Source: Cricetomys ansorgei
Taxonomy: Eukaryota > Chordata > Mammalia > Rodentia > Nesomyidae
Reading direction: 5' to 3'
Assembly: GCA_026225945.1 (NCBI GenBank)
Contig: JAMJFZ010000705.1
Coordinates: 434,001-498,000, forward strand
DNA: 64,000 nt
Shown here: positions 22,303-33,864 of the stretch, piece by piece
How positions within the stretch are numbered: position 1 is the first letter of the stretch
Layout: each line of letters starts with the position of its first letter
Notes under the pieces: model-generated
Told to the model about the DNA's origin: nothing
What the model saw: the letters and a program-made list of their open reading frames with translations, nothing else
Database searches by the model: none
Program-made: the position numbers and the translations under genes

Positions 22303-22450
22303 TTTTTTATAGACACGGTTTCTCTGTTGTAACTCTGGCTGTCCTGGAACTCACTCTGTAGACCAGGCTGGCCTCAAACTCACAGAGATCCTCCTGCCTC
22401 TGCCTTCCGAGTCCTGGAATTAAAGGCATGCACCACCACTGCCCGGCTCC
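22303..22450 (-). repeat. B1 SINE, antisense, well kept
   Basis: Nearly intact: tttctctgttgtaactctgg, gtagaccaggctggcctcaa, aaaggcatgcaccaccactg. One of the youngest-looking B1 copies here and in sense with Tex11. Confidence 0.93.
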
Positions 22451-22454
22451 AAAA

Positions 22455-22530
22455 ATGCACTTTTGTAGTGCAACATTTGCCTAACATATATAAGTGACCC
22501 AGGTTTGGTCACTGGCACTATAAAAAAAGT
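22455..22530 (+). repeat. ID-like fragment
   Basis: catttgcctaacatatataa and caggtttggtcactggcact match the 3' half of an ID element. Confidence 0.45.
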
Positions 22531-22824
22531 TTATACAAATGAGAATATATCACATTTATCAATACGGTGATTGAGGTATCATAAAGACAGTAAATCTATA
22601 AATGTTGGTTCAATCGACAACTCAGTAGTTTTTCACCAGACATGACAAGCTAATTCTAATAGAATTCAGAAAAACAAGGAGTTAAAAACAGCTAACACAG
22701 TAGGTATGGTAGGACAAACCTATAATGCCAGTATTATAACATATGACAGCCTGTCATAAAATGTCAACAAAGAGCTTAAATAATGCTTAAGAACAAAACT
22801 GGATTTACTCTATTACTATACTAA

Positions 22825-22985
22825 ATTGAATATTGCCCCTCAAAATTAGTGTCTACCTAGCACCTATGAACATCTTATCTGGAAGTGGGGTCTTTGCAAT
22901 GTGATAAAGGAAAGGTCCCAGAGGGCTAAGTCCTAGGCTATGTTTCTATGCCTAGGAGACTCTAGACACCACCAGAAAACTAGAC
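22825..22985 (+). repeat. MLT1-like LTR fragment
   Basis: ttgaatattgcccctcaaaa and ggaagtggggtctttgcaat resemble the start of an old mammalian LTR; the related copy is at 41215. Confidence 0.45.
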
Positions 22986-23570
22986 CTGATAAGTACTTTC
23001 AGCAAAGTGGCAAAATACAAAAATCAGTAGCCTTTCTGTACACAAATAACAGATATGCTGAGAAAGAAATCAGAAGATAGCCTCACTCACAATTGCCTCA
23101 AAAAAAAATAAAACGATGCCTTAGAATAACCTAAACAAGGAAGTAAAAGACCTCTATAATAACTTTAAAACACTGAAGAAAGAAATTGAAGAAGATAACA
23201 GAAATGGAAAGATGTGCCATGCTAATGAATCAGAAGAATCAATATTGTGAAAATGGCTATACTACCAAAAGTGATATGCAAATTTAATGCAAGATTCCAG
23301 TGAGATTCACAGAATATACTCCAACTTCATTTTATTTCACAGGGATAGAAAAGGGAAACTTACAATTCATATTGAAACACAATAAGCCTAGGACACCCAA
23401 AGTAATTCTATGCAAAAATAATAATACCAAAGCTATCAACATACCTGATCAAAATTAGTACAAGCAATACTATGATAAACCAATCCTGTATGCTACCAAA
23501 AAGGAAAATGTGAACATAGACTCTCTTTTCTGATTAACAGACACCAAATTCACATTCTAAAAACTGTCAA
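22985..23570 (+). mobile_element. L1 ORF2 3'-part fragment
   Basis: aaaatcagtagcctttctgt, gaagaagataacagaaatgg, gaatcaatattgtgaaaatg and cctaggacacccaaagtaat follow the ORF2 region behind the reverse transcriptase. Frames are broken. Confidence 0.7.
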
Positions 23571-23774
23571 GGTCATGAGTATGAAAGCAAGATGAAGAAT
23601 TATTCCAGATAGGAGCAATCTAGAGACTATAATCATAGAATAAATCTTTTTCCTATATATGTCATAGCTGGAAAAGTTGAATCTGAACTCTTTGGATAAA
23701 AGATATGTGAGTTATTTATACTATTTTTGCAACTTTTTGTAAACATAACAAAATTAATTTTTTCAAAGTTAAAA

Positions 23775-23985
23775 GAGGGGCTAGAGAGATGACTCAGAGG
23801 TTAAGAGCACTAGCTGCTATCACAGAGGACCCGGGTTCAATTCTCAGCACCCATACAGTGCCTCACCACTGTAATTCCTGCTCCAGGGGATCTGGTGCCC
23901 TCTTATGACCTCCACAGGGACCAGGTACACCCATGGTGAACAGACATACATGCAGACAAAACAATCATACAATAAAAATAAGTTA
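23775..23985 (+). repeat. B2 SINE
   Basis: ggggctagagagatgactca, ttaagagcactagctgctat, gatctggtgccctcttatga, with an aataaa-containing tail. Confidence 0.92.
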
Positions 23986-23997
23986 AGATATAAATTT

Positions 23998-24155
23998 TGC
24001 CCAATGGTAGTGACACACACATTTAATCCCAGCACTGGGGAGCCAGAGGCAGGTGGATCTGTGTGAGTTCAAGACCATCCTAGTCTACAAAGTGAGTTCC
24101 AGGACAGCCAGAGTTACAACAGAGAAACTCTGTCTCGGAAAAAAAAAAAAAAAAG
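23998..24155 (+). repeat. B1 SINE
   Basis: ttaatcccagcactggggag, gtctacaaagtgagttccag, and a long A-tail. Adjacent to the preceding B2. Confidence 0.9.
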
Positions 24156-24159
24156 ACTT

Positions 24160-24818
24160 AGAGTACCTGGCACATTATAAGTAATGTATAAATGTATAAA
24201 TCCGGCTCCATATTAAGTAAAATATTTAGGGGGAGATTAACAATCTCACAAGTACAATTTATATAACCTTTGACACATTCTCCCTAATATCCAACTATAT
24301 CTCTGTGATTAATCCCTCTGTAAGAGTAAAGCCTGAAGCAGGCAGAAACACTGAAGGAAAAGCTAGCCAGTTGGGGGAAGGAGGGGAAAAGGGGGAAAAA
24401 GAAGCAAAAGGCTATTTTGTTGAGACCTGGTGACGAAAGCAGGCTTTATCCTATTGAATCTCTCATACCTCCAACTTCCAGTATAGAAAAATACTAGGAC
24501 AGTGACATAATTAACTGCATTCAACCTCATCAACAGGGAAATAAGCTCATTTTTCTTCTTTTGAGTATACAGCACAAAATATTATCAAAATAATTTGACT
24601 ATAAAAGGATGAGCACAGAAATTTAAGAACTAATCGGCATTACCTTTTTGAATGTACTTTGAACAATGGAAATAAGTTATTTTCAAGATCAGCTTAAAAA
24701 AAAACTTATGTCAAATAGAATCTCCAAAAGGTTCCACACAGCAATGATAACTCTTTGTGGACTTCATATATAGCATATTTTCAAACTATTGGAGAATAAG
24801 TGCAGAAATTTCACTCAC
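24160..24818. other. Unique intronic sequence next to exon
   Basis: No repeat signature; runs up to the Tex11 donor at 24817-24818. Confidence 0.5.
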
Positions 24819-24899
24819 CATTTCAGGGAGCCTCATCAGCATATCTTTACAATGTAATACGCACATAGATGCTTTCTGGAAATCCCCTTGAGCAACAGC
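24819..24899 (-). CDS. Tex11: Tex11 coding exon (sixth found)
   Basis: 81 bp, phase 0 at both ends, 27 codons. Acceptor CTTTCTTAG and a strong donor GTGAGT. The peptide starts [15 protein letters not shown] and ends [10 protein letters not shown], which fits a TPR helix pair of TEX11 directly after the VLSYQAES segment of the previous exon. It lies 13.9 kb from that exon and 9.4 kb from the next. The identity is strong because both neighbours join without a frame change. Confidence 0.95.
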
Positions 24900-24980
24900 C
24901 TAAGAAAGAGGGTGTCAATAATTGGTTAAAATTAAATGACAGGATGATTGTCTCACAATCTTATTTATTTATCAATTTAT

Positions 24981-24981
24981 T

Positions 24982-25019
<38 letters not shown>

Positions 25020-25098
25020 AGAGAAAGAAAGAGGGAGAAGGAGAGAGAGAAGAGGGAGAGAGGGGGGAGGAGAGGGAGAGAGGGAGGGGGAGGAACGC
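24981..25098 (+). repeat. (TG)n(GA)n microsatellite and purine tract
   Basis: About nine TG units, then GA-rich sequence almost free of pyrimidines on this strand, about 80 bp from a Tex11 exon. A long homopurine tract could form triplex DNA. Confidence 0.93.
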
Positions 25099-25102
25099 AC
25101 TT

Positions 25103-25212
25103 GGGCTCATATAGAACTCACTGTATAGCCCAGACTGACCTTAAATTCACAGTGATCCTCCTGTATCAGCCTCCCCAAATGTTAGGATTATATCTGAGTC
25201 ACTACATGGGAC
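25103..25212 (-). repeat. B1 fragment, antisense
   Basis: agaactcactgtatagccca, ttaaattcacagtgatcctc, gttaggattatatctgagtc. Confidence 0.7.
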
Positions 25213-25214
25213 TG

Positions 25215-26040
25215 TTTTACTTTATTATTATTATTTTCAACAAAATGATGTTGTAGATTACTTTCTAAGGGATAAAACCCCTTCATTTGCTGTTTTCTTT
25301 TCTTTATGTAAAGTCAGATTTAACTAGGTGTTAGAGCACAGGCAAATATCTGAATTCCATCTCCAAAACCAAAAAGATGCAAAGTGTCCATTTTTCTCTA
25401 GTTTTCTTCTCCATCAACCTGATAAATATGTCTTGACATCTTTCTGAATAAATACTCCCACTAAAGTTTTTAATAGTAGAATGTTTTAACAGGAAAATAG
25501 ATTAAGACAAAAACACCAATAAATCAAATCTCACTTATAGAAATTAAAAATATTCCCATCTATCATAATCATAAATATCATAAACATTCAGTGAATATTT
25601 GCCAAGGAAATCTTATAATTAAAGAGAAATAGTAACAAACTTCCACAATAGGATGTTGCCTTCTATTCTCATAACATGTAAAACAATATGAGACTAATGT
25701 TCAAATAAACTATAAAATGTTTGTCATCACTCAGCCTTTATTCTACAGAAATTAAAGCTATAATAATACATGTTATTATAGTCTTAAAAGAAATATGAAT
25801 GAAATTGCACAGTAAAACTAAAGATGTGTAGTTAACTATGTTGTAACAAGACTGTGGGGAGATTAACTGTACATGATGATACCCTGGGATTGGAAAGTAT
25901 TATGAATTTTTCTTAGAAGGAAAGGAACATAAAATATACTTTTTAATTTGTAGATAATTATTCATCTTGGGACAAAAGTCCAATATACATCAAACTCACA
26001 AGATAGAGAATTCAAGTAAAAGCAAATCTTAAAAGAAGAG
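25215..26040. other. Unique intronic sequence
   Basis: AT-rich and repeat-poor; nothing to report. Confidence 0.5.
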
Positions 26041-26044
26041 GCAG

Positions 26045-26125
26045 GACTAGGGATGTAGCTCAATGGTGGAGCACCTTCCAAGGACATCAAGGCCCTGTGA
26101 TCCATTCCTAGCACTACCACCCCCA
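26045..26125 (+). repeat. ID element
   Basis: actagggatgtagctcaatg and gtggagcacctt are the tRNA-Ala-like box A region, then atccattcctagcactacca. Degenerate 3' half; a SINE, not a tRNA gene. Confidence 0.75.
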
Positions 26126-26334
26126 AATAAAACAGAGATGAAGACAGTTACAGAAACAGAGAGATGAGAGGCAGCATGCTGTCAGGCTATAGTCATTCTG
26201 GTGCATGTCAAAAAGTCACATAACCAAATTTCGTCACTTAGAGACTAATTCATTAGATCTCAGATTACATAGTAAAAAGATTATAATAGGCTTTAGATCT
26301 CCAGCTAGTCCATTTATTTGCTTGGTGAGCTTAC

Positions 26335-26475
26335 AAAAAGTCATAACCTCCTTGGGTCTCAAATTTTCCTAACTATAAAATAGGAACAGTAATTTCCATC
26401 ACATATAATTGATCTTGTGAATATCAAATGAGATCACTGATGTGAAAGCATTTAACTATACACAGCATACAATAA
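26335..26475 (+). repeat. MIR SINE
   Basis: aacctccttgggtctcaaat, taactataaaataggaacag and gaatatcaaatgagatcact follow the MIR consensus. Mammalian-wide and old. Confidence 0.75.
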
Positions 26476-26484
26476 TGTGAATAC

Positions 26485-26545
26485 TGAAACTGAAAGTATA
26501 GTTCAATGGTAGAACACTTACCTATTATGGCCCAGGCTTAATTAA
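26485..26545 (+). repeat. ID fragment
   Basis: agtatagttcaatggtagaa and cacttacctattatggccca; strongly diverged. Confidence 0.5.
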
Positions 26546-27599
26546 CTAACACAGAAAGAAAAAGTGGTCATAGGGAGAGAGAGAGGAGAGGAAACAAGCA
26601 GGAGAGAAGAAAAGAACATTTTTGGCAGTCAAAACTACTGGCCGAGTCAAGAATTCAGAAAAAGTTACTTTTTCCTTTGCAGTATTCAGTGATGGTCAAG
26701 AAAAGAAACCTCTCTGAAATCATATTCTAATAAATTAATAAAGTATTATAAATTATCCTCATGGGTACAAAAGCACTTGATATATAAGAACTCTAAGGTT
26801 GGATTTGAACTGTTGTTCAACAATAGATTATAACTATTGTTACATAAGGATTAAATGCTAACATGACCATTATACAATAGACAACTAAGAGACAATGACA
26901 ACAATGCAATCAATCTAAATACAGTAAATCACACTAAATGGGTCCAGAATAAATTTATGCTGCTAACTGGATCCTCTTTGCAGATGAGCAAACAAGAATG
27001 TTGCAGCTTTCAGTACTATGTCCAACATAGTAGATACTCAGTCAAAATTAATTTTTGATAGTCTTAAAACATTCCCTACAAAGGTGGCACATTTTGTGAT
27101 TTCAGGTCTTCTATAACATGATATATCCTCCTACCTACTATGCCCTCCCCAAGATTCACTTCTCATCTGAAAATTTTACCTCAGCTGCTCCCTTATTCAA
27201 CATGCAATTTTCTACAAATTAAAAAGTACATTTTATGCTCCTTTCCTTCTGAGAAAAATTCACAATATTTTCCTTTAATCGCAGGGCATCATATACGGTG
27301 GGCAAGTGTCCTCCCTCTGAACTATATAGTCAGTCTCCCCACAGTCTTAACACAATATTGTTAACCACTTATCTTTTGTCGTACTGCATAATTTCATTCA
27401 TATTCCCCTTAATTACCCTCTTGCAATCCATCTGTCTATGGATTTGTATTCTCCATAAAACTTAAGTTTCTGTAAGATAGGTAGTACATATTAAACTTAC
27501 TGATCTTTTTATCACTAGGGCATAGAGCAGCAATTCATATAATGAACACCAATTAGCTGTTCATCACTCTACATATGCATCTGACCACATTATTTTTCC
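26546..27599. other. Unique intronic sequence
   Basis: No supported feature; a purine-rich patch lies at 26572-26615. Confidence 0.5.
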
Positions 27600-27815
27600 T
27601 TTTTAATTTAAATTGTATTATTAGTGTATTAGTGTGGGGGGGGCGGAGTATGGAGTGCACACATGCTACCCTGTTGTACAGAGTCAGAGGACAACATTAT
27701 GAAGTCAGTTCTCTCCTTCTCCCTTTATGTGTGCTCCAGGTTCCGAACTCAGATTACCAGGCTTGCATAGCAAGCACATTATTATCCCCTAAGCCATTTT
27801 GCTGCTCCCCTAGAC
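27600..27815 (-). repeat. B3 SINE, antisense
   Basis: A GT/GGGG tail, gtcagaggacaacattatga, aactcagattaccaggcttg and ctaagccattttgctgctcc. Confidence 0.7.
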
Positions 27816-28104
27816 TAATTTTCATCTCCTTCTAATCTGTATCTCCATCTTTATCCATCTCCTCCAATCTACTTCTTCCTGACTTTGATAGTTTACCTAT
27901 AAGAATTTCATATATATTCTATTTTAAATAAAATAACTTTCCATTGATCATGGTACTCATGGTACTCTACAACCCAAATTCTTGTTCTCTTCCTATTTTT
28001 TGTTCTTTCTGCCCTTCTTCCTTTGTTCTTACCTCTCCTTCCTTTCTCTATTTCTCATTGTTAAATACTCTGACACAATACATTGCACTAACTGGTCTCA
28101 AATT

Positions 28105-28290
28105 TTAACATTCAATAAAATAATTTACAAGCCTTGTCAAAATGAAGATTGTTGGGCTCTGACCCCAGAATATGTGATTTCTTGGGCCTGGGTGGTTCCA
28201 AAGAATATGAATTTCTAACAAGTTTCCAAGTGACATAGATACTGTTGGGCCAGGAACCACAAACCACACCTTGAAAATCACATCCATAGA
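28105..28290 (+). mobile_element. MER5-like hAT DNA element fragment
   Basis: gaatatgaatttctaacaag, ttccaagtgacatagatact and gggccaggaaccacaaacca resemble the mammalian MER5 (hAT-Charlie) consensus. Old and incomplete. Confidence 0.55.
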
Positions 28291-28351
28291 CCAATTCTAA
28301 AAAACAATTCTTTTGGTTTCAGGAACATTGTAACTGAAAAATTATCAAAGA

Positions 28352-28585
28352 CTTGGGCTGGTGAGATAGTTCAGTAGGTAAAAGTGCTTGCTTGATGGCT
28401 CTTCTGATGTACCTGAGTACCAGCACCCACATCAGACAGCTTACAACCACCTGTAACCCAGCTCTAGGAGATTCAGTTCCCTCTTCTGACCTTCATGGGT
28501 ACCCACACATATGTTGCATGCATGAAAGAGTATGTGAGTGTGCACACAGGCACACATACACACACACACTCACAAATAAAAATAA
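28352..28585 (+). repeat. B2/B3 SINE
   Basis: gggctggtgagatagttcag, agcacccacatcagacagct, ttccctcttctgacc; CA-rich tail. Confidence 0.85.
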
Positions 28586-28759
28586 AAATATATTTTTTAA
28601 TTTTCAAGAACTTGAAGATATTTTATCTCAATTAATATTTATCAATAGTATGAATTAAAACAAAAATATTTAAAACAAAAAATTAAATTATTAAAATTAA
28701 AAAATTAAAGAAAATTAAAACAAAAAGAAATGCTATTTATTTAAAAAATAACCAAAAAA

Positions 28760-28895
28760 TCTGGGTGTGGTGGCACACACCTTTAATCCCAGTACTCAGA
28801 AGGCAAAAGCAGATGGATCTCTGTGAGTTCCAGGCCAGCCTGATCTACATAGCAAGTTCCAAGACAGCCAGGGCAACATAGAGTAACTTTGTCTC
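28760..28895 (+). repeat. B1 SINE
   Basis: tgggtgtggtggcacacacc, ctgtgagttccaggccagcc, ctttgtctca, passing directly into a GATA array. Confidence 0.9.
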
Positions 28896-28948
<53 letters not shown>

Positions 28949-28985
28949 CATAGATAGGGATAGATAGATAGAAAGAAAGAGAAGA
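28893..28985 (+). repeat. (GATA)n microsatellite
   Basis: About 20 near-perfect GATA units grown from the B1 tail. Confidence 0.97.
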
Positions 28986-28989
28986 AAAC

Positions 28990-29130
28990 AAAAGTATCTG
29001 GATACAGTGGTATACACCTGTAATCTCAGCACTGCATCCCTAAACTGAGGCTGGAGGATTAGCATGCATTTTAGCCAGCCTAGACGAGTGAATTAAAGGT
29101 AAGCATGGACTACATAGCATTATCACCTTG
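28990..29130 (+). repeat. B4/B1-type SINE, diverged
   Basis: ctggatacagtggtatacac and ctgtaatctcagcactgcat, then gcatggactacatagcatta. Confidence 0.65.
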
Positions 29131-29168
<38 letters not shown>

Positions 29169-29250
29169 CACACATACATACATATATACATACATACATA
29201 TATACACACACACATGCATACATATACACATATGCATATATATACAAGCT
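29131..29250 (+). repeat. Compound (TA)n(CA)n microsatellite
   Basis: About 16 TA units, then imperfect CATA/CACA repeats, alternating purine-pyrimidine. Confidence 0.95.
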
Positions 29251-29662
29251 AAATTATCCCAAAACAAAAGAAAATTAATGAAGAAGAGTGTCATTTTATA
29301 TCTTTGCCTATCTGTTTAATTTCTAGCATTATGCAATGTCTGGATTCTTTCTACACTGTGCTTTTACATGAAGAAATTTTATTTTAATACTTGCATGTAG
29401 TTTGAAAGTATTAGTATTTGAAAGTCTTTTCAGATATTTGTGGATATTCTTCTTTCATACAATACCAAAATTCAAGTTTATTAAACTTTTCGTCCTTTGC
29501 TTATATTACGATCCCTAGGTCTACTTACAGTTTGAATCAATCTTTAACCAATATATGCTTTCATAAGAAAATATAAAATGTTAATTTTTAAAAACATTTG
29601 TTATGTTATATAGATATGCAAATGTTAACATACAATGACACAATACATAATAAACAATCAGA
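29251..29662. other. No recognisable feature
   Basis: Unique AT-rich sequence. Confidence 0.5.
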
Positions 29663-29664
29663 GG

Positions 29665-29865
29665 AGGGCTGGTGAGATGGCTCCGTGAGTAAAATAATTT
29701 ACCTTGCAAGCCTATTAGCCTGAGTTCAATCCCAGAACCCATGATGGAAGGAGAAAATCAACCCCCAAAAGTTGTTCTCTGACCTTTGCACTTGTACAAT
29801 TGCATGCACATGCACACACACACACAGACACACACACGCACACACACACACACACACACACACCA
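29665..29865 (+). repeat. B3 SINE with (CA)n tail
   Basis: gagggctggtgagatggctc, tgagttcaatcccagaaccc, gttgttctctgacctttgca, then about 50 bp of CA units with few interruptions. Confidence 0.85.
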
Positions 29866-29869
29866 ACCA

Positions 29870-30499
29870 TACAAACATTAATAATAAAAATATGTTTTAA
29901 TGAGGAGGGATAGTGGGTTAAAGATATTTGCATCTCCATACATTTGAAGCAAAGCATTAGGTGTGTGTGGGGAGGGTAAAATGTGTGTGGCTACAGGAGA
30001 GATGAGTGACATGGACAATACAGAAGAGCAACAATTATAGACTAGATGGTAGCTGAAATTTTAATTTTGAATCTGAAACAAAAACATCAAGCACTTGACA
30101 ATATAGTAAGAAAGTGGGCGCTTTAGCAAGAGGAAAAGAAAACGAAAGTCTTGATGAGCTCCACAGGAACACAATCTGGCAATCTGCAAAATCACAGTTC
30201 AAGATAAATGATCTATAATCAGGTGGCAGGCAGAATGACAAGAGGCTCCCTGTACTTTCTGGCTCACTCACTGATGCTGCAGTAGGAAATCATTTAGGAG
30301 AAGTCTCACAGTCAAGTCTATCAAAAGAGCAGAATCCCTGATATTTCTGTATTTTCAACCCCCAAATGCTTCTTGCTCTCCACTGAGTAAGCTAGTAACC
30401 ACCACCGGGAAAATCAGTGTAGGCCCAGAAAATGGGTTGTAACTTAGATGAAGACTTGGGGTTGGGTGAAGGGCCTCAGGTCTACTTGCATAGGCCACC
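29870..30499. other. No recognisable feature
   Basis: Unique sequence; open frames on the minus strand (30035-30271, 30444-30668) have no recognisable domain. Confidence 0.45.
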
Positions 30500-30890
30500 T
30501 AAGAGAAGGAAACCAAAGGCAGATAACATTGCAGTACAGTAGCAGCAGAGTAGGACACAGAGGAAAAGGCATTAAGATTAGCATATAAAAGATGCCAGTT
30601 GGCCTAAAGACTGGACCCCCCCACCCCCAATCAGGGCTACTTACTTGTAAGGGACACAGAAAGCACAAGAAAAGTGAAACTGAGAAAAGGCAGGTGCTAT
30701 AAAAATGATATCTCCTCAGCCAGGGCCTTTGTGCTTCTAACTTTTCAAGCTCTCTGGCCCATTTCCAGTCTCAGAAGAGCTCTCTCAATAAACACTCTGT
30801 ATTTCTACAACTATCCATGTGTCCCTGGTCTAATTTTTTGTTTGGAAACACAAGAACCTGGAAATCTCAAGTATAAGGGTGACTGCTGGA
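30500..30890 (+). repeat. Possible retroviral LTR remnant
   Basis: A TATA-like catataaaagatgcc (about 30580) is followed 200 bp later by ctctctcaataaacactctg and tgtgtccctggtctaatttt, an arrangement like TATA, AATAAA and the R/U5 end of an LTR. No second copy or family name. Confidence 0.3.
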
Positions 30891-31554
30891 CTCTGACCCA
30901 TGCTTATAACAGTCTGACCTCTAGGAAGAGAAAAATAACTAGTTTTGTGTGGGTATGAGAGAGTTGGGGTTGCTAGAACAAGACTGTCATGGACAGGGTA
31001 CAGAGAACCATTCAGTATACTACATTTGCCCTACAAGTGTGGATTGCTTTGCTCTGACTGTTTTTCACACTCTGAGAGTACCAGAGACATTTAATATAAA
31101 CGTAGACAACTTGGGTATTTTCCATACCCACATTCCCATGAGCAGAGACTCTGGTATGAGGGGGCATCCAACTAAGTAGTCCTCTGGCCCAGTTCATGGG
31201 ACCAGTTTGAAAGCTGTGCCTATACTTCCCACACTGGCCAGCCTGGATGGGAAAACTTACTGTCAGAAATTCACCCCGGCAATAGTCATGGAAGTATGCA
31301 CTGTGGCAGGAAAGGTAAGGTAGGGCTCAGCTTATAAACGACCCTTTCTGGGCTATCTTGTTAGGACTTCAGAGAGAAAAGAATTCAGTACTCCCATGCC
31401 AACAAATAAACTGCAAAGAACAAACCTAAGGGGGGGTGCTCTATCCTATATCTCCTCAGGAAGGCTTATGGTATATCCCATGCATGAAGGCATAGCAGTA
31501 AGAGTAGCTCTCAACTATGTCACAGAGCATGAAATAGCAGGTCACAAGTCAACA
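30891..31554. other. No recognisable feature
   Basis: Unique sequence with short open frames on both strands, none bounded by convincing splice sites. Confidence 0.45.
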
Positions 31555-33060
31555 ATGAAGATTAACTGTTATAAACTCCACCCCCTATCAATCTGACAAC
31601 AGATTATACCACTTTAAAATCTTAACATTCTATCCTTGACCCTCAAAGGCTCGTGTCCATATCATAACCCCAAATACGTTTAGTGCAACTTCAATATCCC
31701 CACAATTTTTTAAAGTCCTAACAATACTCAAAAGTCCAATGTTTGGTAGGACATAGTGATACATGCCTCTAATTCCAGCACTTGGAAGGCAGAGGCAGGT
31801 GAATCTCTGAGTGTTCAAAGCCAGCCTGGTCTACATAGTAAGTTCTAGGACAGCCAGAGCTACATAGAGAGACCATGTCTTAAAAAAAAAAAGTCCAAAG
31901 TGTCTCTGAGATTCAACCTCTTAACTGAGAGCCTCTATATAAAAGTAAAACAAATTACATCAAATGTACAATGACACAGAATAAACATTCCTAGAGGAAC
32001 AGAACCAATTGAATTACTATATAGTAAAGAATTTGTCAGGTTAGCTTATATGATATGGTCAGGTAATCTAACAATGATTGCCTTCATATTGGTTAGGTTG
32101 AGAACCTAGTAGCTGCTCTGTCCACTAGGTCCAATGCTTCAACAGTCCCCAGTCTGACACAAGACCTGGACTACTGGAAAGCCACTAGTCTTCTATTGTC
32201 AATGAAGAATGGCAGGAGCAGTTGCAGCAGCAGCAGCAAGATGGCAGCAGGGCAAACAAATCTGCCAGCACAACTTGAAGGCAAACAGGCAAAAATCGAT
32301 CTTTTTCAGACTTGTTTTGAACTGGACTGTCACAGGAGGGTACTGCCCATATTTAGGGTGGACCATCCTACTTCAATTAAATTCACCAAGAAAATCCCTG
32401 ACAGATGTGCTACAGGCTTGCATGTCAGTTGATTCTAGATCCAGTGAGGCTGCGAACCATTATTAATAATCACAGTTCCCACTCAAAAACTCAGGAACTG
32501 GAGGATGACAAGGAAACAACAGACTAGAACAAAACTGAAAAATAAGCAGGGCAAACACCAAATCTCTCAGTTTCATGTTAAGTATCTGAGGCTCTTGGGG
32601 GAAAAAAAACTTTTTATTGTTTTCAATTATTTCACAACCTCACACTCAACTATCTGACCATATATGGTCACTACTCACAGATTTAAAAAGCTGGTCTCTA
32701 AAAGAACAGACCAACACAAAGTATACACATTTTTAAAGAAGGTTATTAGATTGGTCTACATGTCAAAGGCTGGTTCGTCCAATGCTGTCTGCATGCAGGA
32801 GAGGAAAAGAAGGCAGCAGATTCTTGGTTTAAGATGTTGGATGACTCAGCAGTCTCAATTTGATGCTGAAGCCTGGGCATTCGATGCAGATTCACTGATA
32901 TTGAGTTCACACTGGAAGGCTAATGAACTTGAATCCTGATGCCAGTGGAAGATCTTGGCAGCAGTGATAAACACACTTGCTCAGGAAGATAATGAGACCT
33001 GCTTGTAGATGAAGATTCACCAGATGAGGGCATTGAAATACGGTTCAAAGGCTGTTTACT
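31555..33060 (-). mobile_element. MaLR-type internal region, antisense
   Basis: cattctatccttgaccctca, caaagtgtctctgagattca and the distal part (aatttgatgctgaagcctgg) follow the non-coding internal sequence of rodent MaLR-type elements read backwards. Its distal 32810-33000 part is related to 35870-36060. A B1 is nested at 31743-31890. Confidence 0.5.
31743..31890 (+). repeat. B1 SINE
   Basis: ccagcacttggaaggcagag, agccagcctggtctacatag, then A-tail; aaaagtcca lies on both sides (31729 and 31889), a target duplication. Confidence 0.92.
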
Positions 33061-33860
33061 CTTTTACTAATTCAATCGCCAGTCCTAGTTTTGGAGCCCT
33101 AGAGTGTTTTAGCCTCCATACAATCTAAAATGTTTAATCCTCCATACAATCTAATTAAACTCTGTAACTCACTGCTGATTGAACCACTCTGACTAGCTCC
33201 TTCTAAGCTCTGACTCCTCAGATTGCTTCTGCGTCTCTGTGAGCTCTCCCTGCCCCATACTGCATCAGTCAGCCTCTCTGCTTCTCTGCCTTATCCTTAG
33301 TCAGATCACTTCATTGTCTCTGTCTTGTCTCTCTCTTTGCCTCTTATCCTCCATACTGCCTCTCTAACTGACTCTGCTGAGCTGAGATCCTGACTTTCTA
33401 TCATGAGAATTGGGCATGTCCTCACTCTGACTCATTCTGCTAACTCTTTCTCTCATTAGTCACTTTCCCTGCCCTTCACTCTGACTCATCTCAGATGTCA
33501 CATTTTGTGTGCCACTGACTCTTCCTGTGTCTGCTACCCACACTCTGTTTCTGTCTTGGGGAGTAAAGGTGTGTGCTACCACTGCTTTCTGAATACTGGT
33601 GTGTACCAACATTCCTAACATTCTTTCCACATTTCATCCAGATCACACAGGCTTCTGTGATCCTTACACATAGACCTCTGAAATATACATTCTTCCTAGC
33701 TTTCACATGCCTATTCCTCTACACTGCTTTTCCTCACACCTCTTCGTGTTTGAGCTACTTGTTAGACTGTGCTATCCAAATTAAGATCCAGTAGGATTCT
33801 CCCTCTCAGCTATCCTCTCTGGAAATACCCTTAGACAGTCCTACAAGAGCTGTACTTCCT
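33061..33860. other. Pyrimidine-rich block, unassigned
   Basis: CT-rich plus strand with many ctctgactc-type words at irregular spacing, between two MaLR-type segments. It may be part of the same antisense element. ggagtaaaggtgtgtgctac near 33560 is a B1 3' scrap. Confidence 0.35.
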
Positions 33861-33864
33861 AGGT

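Noticed and set aside
26045..26125. tRNA-like sequence
   Set aside because: It is an ID SINE with a degenerate T arm and no closed acceptor stem; the same applies to the other ID and B2 copies. No functional tRNA gene was found.
28893..28985. Regular repeats that might suggest a CRISPR array
   Set aside because: Four-base tandem units without spacers in a mammalian genome; microsatellite only.
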